Of a stretch of 10,871 bases of DNA, positions 6,128 to 10,871 are shown one piece after another. Below the pieces are notes generated by a model. It did no database searches, was not told where the DNA came from, and was given only the letters and a program-made list of their open reading frames with translations. A program made the translations under genes and the position numbers. The first letter of the stretch is position 1; every line of letters starts with the position of its first letter. This DNA is from DATKGN01 sp964385705 (lineage in GTDB: Bacteria; Patescibacteriota; Microgenomatia; UBA10105; UBA927): positions 1 to 10,871 of the forward strand of contig CAYLQG010000050.1 of the NCBI GenBank assembly GCA_964385705.1. The letters are read 5' to 3'.

Positions 6128-6142
6128 GACACAATCTTGCAT
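6122..6142. repeat. perfect inverted repeat over the gdhA -35, operator-like
   Basis: ATGCAAGA (6122-6129), 5 bp, TCTTGCAT (6135-6142) is a perfect 8-bp inverted repeat. It covers the proposed -35 of gdhA, which is where a repressor would act. No T-run follows on either strand, so a terminator for the upstream reductase gene is unlikely. The binding protein is unknown. Confidence 0.5.
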
Positions 6143-6198
6143 CAAATAGACAGGATATAAATATAGTCGAAGTCTCAGGCATAAACCATGCGGTCAAT

Positions 6199-6909
6199 TT
6201 AGAAATACAGCTCCCTGAATATCTGGTGAGGCGGGACAGATGCCGCCAGGAGTTGTGCTTCAACTTCTTTCACCATAAGCTGGTTGCCGCACAGATAAAA
6301 ATCGCTGCCAGGCAAATTCTGTTCTTCCTGTATGACATGATCTGTTACTCTCCCCCGCTTCCCCTGCCATGAATCAGCGGGCTGGGATAGGGTGAGAACA
6401 AATCGGAAATTCGGATATTTAACGGACAACTCCTGAAGCTCACCTACCCAGTAAAGATCTTCTTCATGGCGCATACCCCAATATAAGGTGATGTCGTCGG
6501 TGCCACCATTGATAAGGTAATCCAGAAGCATCGAACGATATGGTGCAATGCCACTTCCTGTTGCGATGAGTATTTTTTTCCGATGGCTAACTTTGTCGAG
6601 GGTAAACATACCTAAGGGAGCCATGAATGTCGCCGTATCTCCGATGTTTCTCGCAATCGTCCACTTACTCCCGGGGCCATTGGGGAACGTGTCGTGGCAC
6701 ATAAGAATTTGGTTTTTTTCAGATGGCGGCGAGGCGATGGACATCGTCCGGTTAATACCCGGTTCAATGTTAAGCATCATCGTTTGTCCGGCGATGAATG
6801 TTATCTCAGCGGGCTCCTGCAGCTTAAACGTCACCATATACACGTGGGTCGTCACGTGCTCCTTTTTTTCAATGATTGCGGTATATTTCTGTGGTTTTGG
6901 CCGGTCCAT
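6199..6909 (-). CDS. ferredoxin-NADP+ reductase-like FAD/NAD(P) oxidoreductase
   Basis: Predicted soluble flavoprotein of the ferredoxin reductase superfamily (236 residues), passing electrons between NAD(P)H and a one-electron carrier or other acceptor. The FAD domain is at 1-105 with RTMSIAS at 54-60 (flavin binding, R..S signature) and GPGSKW at 78-83. The NAD(P) domain follows with ILIATGSGIAPYRSM (113-127), LYWGMRHEEDLYW and YLCGN at 205-209. The C-terminus ends in an aromatic residue (RELYF), as in FNRs where it stacks on FAD. No iron-sulphur or globin domain is fused, so the partner is a separate protein, not seen here. ATG 6909 follows a -10 by 15 nt without Shine-Dalgarno. It is divergent from the ATPase gene at 7028 and upstream of gdhA, with 119 nt between them. 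Confidence 0.9.
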   Translation of the reverse strand: MDRPKPQKYTAIIEKKEHVTTHVYMVTFKLQEPAEITFIAGQTMMLNIEPGINRTMSIASPPSEKNQILMCHDTFPNGPGSKWTIARNIGDTATFMAPLGMFTLDKVSHRKKILIATGSGIAPYRSMLLDYLINGGTDDITLYWGMRHEEDLYWVGELQELSVKYPNFRFVLTLSQPADSWQGKRGRVTDHVIQEEQNLPGSDFYLCGNQLMVKEVEAQLLAASVPPHQIFRELYF

Positions 6910-6924
6910 ACGATTTAGGAATAC

Positions 6925-6958
6925 ATTATATTATCGCCTACCGGCGCGGTTTAATCAA
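6925..6958 (-). promoter_or_regulatory. promoter of the flavin reductase gene
   Basis: Minus strand: TTGATT (6953-6958), 17 bp, GATAAT (6930-6935). An adjacent TATAAT at 6925-6930 is a better -10 but has no -35 at good spacing. Either gives a leader of roughly 8-13 nt. Confidence 0.4.
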
Positions 6959-7004
6959 TGCTATTTTATCATCCCGCCTCTCACTCCCCCCTCGCGTTCA
7001 TTCA

Positions 7005-7013
7005 TGATATGCT
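7005..7013 (+). promoter_or_regulatory. extended -10 for the ATPase gene
   Basis: TGATATGCT fits an extended -10 (TGn + TATGCT), 14 nt before the ATG at 7028. No -35 is evident and the leader would be about 7 nt with no Shine-Dalgarno. Confidence 0.35.
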
Positions 7014-7027
7014 GTATTTAACCTTGT

Positions 7028-8716
7028 ATGCTCTACAAAATTACCTTCACAAAGTTGGATGTATCGCCGCAAGAATGGCTTTCCTGTTTTCATACAATTC
7101 TTTCCGTTTCCAGTAGTTTTTCACTGCATATACTTTACGGCGAACGGAAAGCGGCCTTTTTCATCGAATCCAAAAAAAAATTGGACGCACTCAATAGCCA
7201 CTTGTCACCCCTGTTTCTGACGGAAGATTTTACTGATCATGAACAGGAAGCGCTGGGAATTCTGAAACAGGGATTCGGCAACCAACCTGTCGTTATCCGC
7301 TATCCGCTGTTTGAATATCTCGAACGAAATCATATCGGCGGGCGGCATATTTACCGGATGTCGCTTGCAGTGAATAAATATAATCCCTTATGGCTGTTTC
7401 CCAAAATTGATATCCATTTTGAAAAAAATAAAGAGCTCCATCATGGCTCGGGTTTCTCCATGCTGCACCTCAACACGTTTCTGGCGTTTGACCTTACCCG
7501 GACGGTGACGGCTGAGATTGAAAAGGTAAAACCGACACTTGCTGCCGGCGCGTATTCACCACAAACGTACCCGGAGGGATTTCTTGAAATGAAGTCAGGA
7601 AGCGGGATTGCGAGACTATCAGTCCGGTCCTATGATTTCTGGCGCCACACAATTATATTGGGGCAAAGCGGATCGGGAAAAAGTTATCTGTTGAAGCTCT
7701 TGATCGAAGACATCCGGCGCTGGAATCCGGATAATTATTGCATCGTCCTTATTGATCCCCACGCAAGTCTTGAACAACTGATCAAAGGTGATTTTGCGCG
7801 GACTCGGATTGATTTCAAAGATACGACGACCAATATATTTATCAACACCGGACAGCCGACACTATCAACGGAACTCACGATTGATCTTTTCTCAACGGTG
7901 ATGAATGTCCGCGAAAATCAACAGCTGGAGCGGGTTCTCAAATTTGCCCTCAATGCGCTCTATAGTGCAAACGCGATGAGCGTACTCAACCTCAAAAATT
8001 TTCTGACAGACAGTCTCAAACGGAAAGAATTGCTTAAGTTAGTAAGTGACAGGACGATTCTGCAGTTTTTTGATACGGAATATCAGGGGCTTTATACGTC
8101 CCACTACGATTCGGCTGTCCTTCCGATTATCAACATCCTCTCCGAGCTTAATTTCCTCAATTCGGGCGCAAAAACAGTGGACCTTGTCGAGGCATTAAAT
8201 TCGTCATTCCTTGTCTCTTTCCCCATTAAGCAAACCGAACTCGGATCCAACATCACGCGCGTTGTAGGAGGCTCCATTATTCAGCAACTCTTCACCATTA
8301 TGCAGACAGGGAAAGTGAAGAAAAAAGTAATCCTTATGGTTGACGAGGTCTCTATCGTCCAAACACCGTCCCTCACGCATATACTTTCAGAGGCGAGAAA
8401 ATTCGGACTGGGGCTTGTCCTCACACAGCAATATCTGATGCAGGTGTCAGCCTCAATTTTGCAGAGCATGTTTGCAAACGCTATCAATTATTTTTGTTTC
8501 AAATTATCGAGGGATGATGCCGAAACGGTCGCGAGAAACCTCAATTTTGAGATTGATGATTATTTTCTGACAAATAAAAACGACCCGCGGGAGATGCTCG
8601 AACTTGGCGTTAAAGTCCTGACGGAATTAAATCCGCGCGAATCAATCGTCCGGGTGCTGTCAAAAGATCAATACTGCTCACCCTTTAAGTCAAAAACCGT
8701 GCGTGTTACAGTGTAA
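7028..8716 (+). CDS. HerA/VirD4-type P-loop ATPase (DNA-translocase or secretion-like)
   Basis: Predicted ATPase of the HerA/FtsK superfamily, the group that includes HerA, VirB4 and VirD4/TraG motors, of 562 residues. Residues 1-195 form an N-terminal domain without known motifs. The ATPase core has HTIILGQSGSGKS with Walker A at 212-219, IVLIDPHASLEQLI just after (the DPH motif of coupling proteins), Walker B VILMVDE with D439 and E440, and a VLTQQ motif near 464-468. The C-terminal tail follows with FKLSRDDAETVARNL, as in VirD4/TraG-like proteins. No transmembrane segment is visible, unlike classical VirD4, so it is either soluble or docks to a membrane partner. It forms an operon with the next gene, whose Shine-Dalgarno overlaps this stop. 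No other secretion or conjugation gene lies in the window, so the role (DNA transfer, pilus or DNA repair) is open. Confidence 0.85.
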   Translation: MLYKITFTKLDVSPQEWLSCFHTILSVSSSFSLHILYGERKAAFFIESKKKLDALNSHLSPLFLTEDFTDHEQEALGILKQGFGNQPVVIRYPLFEYLERNHIGGRHIYRMSLAVNKYNPLWLFPKIDIHFEKNKELHHGSGFSMLHLNTFLAFDLTRTVTAEIEKVKPTLAAGAYSPQTYPEGFLEMKSGSGIARLSVRSYDFWRHTIILGQSGSGKSYLLKLLIEDIRRWNPDNYCIVLIDPHASLEQLIKGDFARTRIDFKDTTTNIFINTGQPTLSTELTIDLFSTVMNVRENQQLERVLKFALNALYSANAMSVLNLKNFLTDSLKRKELLKLVSDRTILQFFDTEYQGLYTSHYDSAVLPIINILSELNFLNSGAKTVDLVEALNSSFLVSFPIKQTELGSNITRVVGGSIIQQLFTIMQTGKVKKKVILMVDEVSIVQTPSLTHILSEARKFGLGLVLTQQYLMQVSASILQSMFANAINYFCFKLSRDDAETVARNLNFEIDDYFLTNKNDPREMLELGVKVLTELNPRESIVRVLSKDQYCSPFKSKTVRVTV

Positions 8717-8721
8717 GGAGG
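8715..8721 (+). promoter_or_regulatory. strong Shine-Dalgarno overlapping the ATPase stop
   Basis: AAGGAGG shares its first two bases with the TAA stop (8714-8716) and lies 4 nt before ATG 8726. The short spacing leaves a second ATG at 8735 possible, which would remove three residues. It marks translational coupling of the two genes. Confidence 0.8.
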
Positions 8722-8725
8722 TTAT

Positions 8726-9463
8726 ATGAATAAAATGTTTGAAGATATTTACGAAACAGTCTGGAGGGAAATTTTTCCCGGATTTCCGATGCTTGATATC
8801 GAAACATTTCAAAAATTATTTACGAAAGACATGATGCTACCTCAAAAATATTCCTGCGCTATCACAAATACTCCCATATATAGCAGTTCAATTTACGGAT
8901 ATAAGAAATTCATAAGCCGACCTGAAGTCGAAAAGCGGGTAAACCAGGACAACTTCATGGAAGAAAAAAAAGAAATCGGTTCGTTAAAAGACCTCCTCTC
9001 CATAATGCAAAAACAGGCGCTTTTCCGTGGAAGTCGCAGCCTCAACTCGGAACTCGTGGAAGAATCAGATGATATTTATTCATCGAGTCATATCTACCGC
9101 TCTCTCCACCTCTACAACTGCCAGAAAATGCTGTTCTGCAATAACAATAAAATGTGCGAATATCTTCTGGCTTCAAGCGGGACCGGTGAAAGTACGTTCG
9201 GCATTCACATCCTTGATTCAGGAAGCATATCCAACTCATTTGACGTCAGTTGGTCAGGCAAATGCGCAAATTCATATTTCCTCCATTCGTGTATTGATGT
9301 ACGCGATTCTATGTTCTGTTTTCACCTCTCGTCCAAACAATACTGTATCGGAAATATGCAGTTCACTGAAAAAGAATACACAACACTGAAAAAACTGTTG
9401 CTGAAGGAATATTTTGATCAATTGAAGGAAGAAGGCGCCTTCACTATGTTGGCATCGCTGTAA
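8726..9463 (+). CDS. cysteine-rich protein of unknown function, CPR-like
   Basis: The 245-residue product has no catalytic motif I know. The N-terminal 40 residues are helical with many aromatics (FPGFPMLDIETF), followed by YSCAITNTPIYSS (C44). Residues about 85-115 form a charged helix. The C-terminal half has seven cysteines and many Ser, Asn, Tyr and His. It ends in YCIGNMQFTEKEYTTLKKLLLKEYF, which resembles the YCIxNxQYxxEEY motif of an uncharacterised protein family I associate with CPR genomes (recalled, not searched). Spacing between cysteines is irregular and no CxxC pair is seen, so metal binding is uncertain. It is translationally coupled to the ATPase, suggesting that the two work together. 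Its stop lies 3 bp from the stop of trxB on the other strand. Confidence 0.75.
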   Translation: MNKMFEDIYETVWREIFPGFPMLDIETFQKLFTKDMMLPQKYSCAITNTPIYSSSIYGYKKFISRPEVEKRVNQDNFMEEKKEIGSLKDLLSIMQKQALFRGSRSLNSELVEESDDIYSSSHIYRSLHLYNCQKMLFCNNNKMCEYLLASSGTGESTFGIHILDSGSISNSFDVSWSGKCANSYFLHSCIDVRDSMFCFHLSSKQYCIGNMQFTEKEYTTLKKLLLKEYFDQLKEEGAFTMLASL

Positions 9464-9466
9464 ACG

Positions 9467-10528
9467 CTACTCTGCCTCAAGAAACTTCTGTGCGTCAAGC
9501 GCAGCCNNNNNNNNNNNNNNNNNNNNNNNNNNNNNNNNNNNNNNNNNNNNNNNNNNNNNNNNNNNNNNNNNNNNNNNNNNNNNNNNNNNNNNNNNNNNNN
9601 NNNNNNACTTCTGTGCGTCAAGCGCAGCCATACATCCCATCCCTGCGGCAACGACCGCCTGACGATACCGTGGATCCACACAGTCGCCGGCTGCAAAAAT
9701 ACCGGGAACACTGGTTGCGGTTTGCGGTTCCAGAGGTGATGCAACCCTATTCACCTTCACGTAGCCCTTTGAATCAACGTCAAGGAACCCTTTGAGAAAT
9801 CCGGTGTTGGGTTTATGACCGATTGCGAGAAAAACGCCCTGAGTATTGAATGTGCTCACTTTACCGGTTTTAGTATCTTTTAATCGCGCAGATTCAACCG
9901 ACTTCTCTCCTAAAATCTCTTCAATGACGGTATTGGTCATAAACGAAATCTTCGGATCCTTTTTCGCCCGTTCAAGCATAATAGCAGATGCCCGGAATTC
10001 GTCCCGGCGGTGAATAATCGTTACTTTTGTCGCAAATTTGGTTAAGAATGTCGCTTCCTCCATCGCGGTATCTCCCCCACCGACAACCACTACTTCGCGC
10101 CCCCTGAAAAAAAATCCATCGCATGTGGCGCAGGCTGACACGCCTTTCCCGGCAAATGCGGTTTCAGACGGCAGGCCCAAATATATGGCCGACGCACCAG
10201 TCGCAATAATCACTGTTTTCCCTTCGTACTCTTTTCCGCCTGCGGTAACCGTAAATGTATTCCCCTTTGATGCTTTTACTATTTTTGTAACTTCTGACAC
10301 CTGAATTTCCGTTCCGAACCGCGTGACCTGCGATTTCATATCCATCATGAGCTGCGGGCCTAAAATGCCTTTGGGAAATCCGGGATAATTATCGACTTCT
10401 GTTGTTGTCGTCAGTTGTCCACCTTCCTGGATGCCGGTGAGGATGAGGGTTTTCAAAAATGCCCGCGATGTGTAAAGCGCAGCGGTGTAGCCGGCCGGAC
10501 CGCTCCCAAGAATTATAACGTCATACAT
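9467..10528 (-). CDS. trxB: thioredoxin reductase (interrupted by assembly gap)
   Basis: NADPH:thioredoxin reductase, low-molecular-weight bacterial type, which reduces thioredoxin through FAD and a redox disulphide. GSGPAG (8-13) binds FAD and GGQLTTTTEVDNYPGF follows. The redox pair is CATC (C133, C136), as in bacterial TrxB. GGGDTA (150-155) and HRRDEFR (173-179) bind NADPH, and GIFAAGDC is near the C-terminus. A 100-N run (9507-9606), with a repeated 23-nt segment on both sides, adds 123 nt (41 codons) to the frame. Collapsing it gives 312 residues, the normal family length, ending FLEAE. So the gene is intact and the interruption is not biological. Its partner trxA lies upstream on the same strand, and the leader is made of 16-bp repeats with no Shine-Dalgarno. 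Confidence 0.95.
   Translation of the reverse strand: MYDVIILGSGPAGYTAALYTSRAFLKTLILTGIQEGGQLTTTTEVDNYPGFPKGILGPQLMMDMKSQVTRFGTEIQVSEVTKIVKASKGNTFTVTAGGKEYEGKTVIIATGASAIYLGLPSETAFAGKGVSACATCDGFFFRGREVVVVGGGDTAMEEATFLTKFATKVTIIHRRDEFRASAIMLERAKKDPKISFMTNTVIEEILGEKSVESARLKDTKTGKVSTFNTQGVFLAIGHKPNTGFLKGFLDVDSKGYVKVNRVASPLEPQTATSVPGIFAAGDCVDPRYRQAVVAAGMGCMAALDAQKXXXXXXXXXXXXXXXXXXXXXXXXXXXXXXXXXXAALDAQKFLEAE
9484..9629. other. assembly gap with duplicated flanks
   Basis: One hundred N (9507-9606) are flanked by identical 23-base copies (9484-9506 and 9607-9629). This is the mark of a scaffolder joining two contigs that in fact overlap. True sequence probably has one copy and no gap. Confidence 0.95.
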
Positions 10529-10627
10529 AATTATCCAATTCTCAAATTATCCAATTCTCAAATTATCCAATAAATTTCTCCCCATTGGAATATTGGATTA
10601 TTGGTAGTATTGGATAATTGGATTATT
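10529..10627. repeat. 16-bp tandem and inverted repeat cluster between trxA and trxB
   Basis: AATTATCCAATTCTCA occurs at 10529-10544 and 10545-10560, with an 11-base partial copy from 10561. The other side carries the reverse form: TTGGAATATT at 10585, TTGGATTATT at 10593, TTGGATAATT at 10610 and TTGGATTATT at 10618. Transcripts of trxA-trxB would fold this into a long AT-rich hairpin whose repeats touch the trxB ATG and the trxA stop. It fills the whole 97-bp gap. Confidence 0.85.
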
Positions 10628-10871
10628 AATTAGTGAGTCTATTTAACTCGCTAAGTAGGGTTTCTTTGCTCTGTACTCCGACAAATTGTTTGACAACAGC
10701 ACCGCCTTTAAAAATCATAAGAGTCGGGATGCTCATGATTCCGAATTTTTGCGGAATTGCAGGGTTTTCATCCACATTCATTTTCCCTACTTTTGCTTTG
10801 GCTCCGAGCGTGATTGCAACGTCCTCAACAATCGGCCCCTGCACCTGGCATGGACCGCACCACACCGCCCA
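10626..10871 (-). CDS. trxA: thioredoxin, 5' end outside the window
   Basis: Small dithiol protein that passes electrons from TrxB to disulphides of target proteins. The fragment starts within the active-site strand (WAVWCGPC, both redox cysteines present) and runs 81 codons to TAA. The cis-proline motif SIPT and the following strand LMIFKGG are present, and the C-terminal helix ends SELNRLTN. About 25-30 N-terminal residues are missing because the window ends. Fold length and motifs are ordinary. The upstream position, same strand as trxB, indicates an operon; the promoter is outside the window. Confidence 0.95.
   Translation of the reverse strand, partial: WAVWCGPCQVQGPIVEDVAITLGAKAKVGKMNVDENPAIPQKFGIMSIPTLMIFKGGAVVKQFVGVQSKETLLSELNRLTN

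Noticed and set aside
6122..6142. The palindrome as a terminator of the flavin reductase gene.
   Set aside because: On the minus strand it is followed by AAAAG, not a T-run.

Overview
The window reads like a piece of a metagenome-assembled bacterial scaffold. A 100-base run of N sits inside one gene, flanked by two copies of the same 23 bases. I infer a member of the Candidate Phyla Radiation (Patescibacteria), with moderate confidence. The reasons are a 23S rRNA unit with no 16S gene in front of it, mostly promoter-proximal genes without a Shine-Dalgarno sequence, and a cysteine-rich protein whose C-terminus resembles a family I associate with CPR genomes. No database search was possible, so this placement comes from pattern recognition.

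Left end (1-1316, minus strand): this is the start of an rRNA transcription unit. A strong promoter (TTGACA, 17 bp, TACAAT) drives a roughly 250-nt structured leader, then tRNA-Ala(UGC), a 394-nt folded spacer carrying a hairpin plus boxA antitermination signal, and the first ~560 nt of 23S rRNA. The gene right of the promoter is protein-coding, so the 23S is unlinked from any 16S.

Middle (1368-6909): a hypothetical protein (minus) is divergent from a zinc-ribbon SAM-dependent methyltransferase (plus). After the methyltransferase come a possible 31-residue coupled ORF, a 435-residue protein of unknown family split by a strongly acidic segment, and a GNAT acetyltransferase. The acetyltransferase ends tail-to-tail, with a 4-bp overlap, against a glutamate dehydrogenase gene on the minus strand. 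The dehydrogenase carries an unusual in-frame insertion. Upstream of it on the same strand is a ferredoxin-NADP+ reductase-like flavoprotein.

Right end (7028-10871): a two-gene plus-strand operon encodes a soluble HerA/VirD4-type P-loop ATPase and a cysteine-rich protein of unknown function. It converges on a minus-strand thioredoxin system, trxA (cut by the window edge) then trxB, separated by a 16-bp tandem and inverted repeat cluster. The glutamate dehydrogenase, the flavin reductase and the thioredoxin pair suggest nicotinamide-linked redox and amino-acid metabolism. The ATPase operon is the best candidate for an undescribed system. The rRNA leader and spacer hold the richest regulatory structure.
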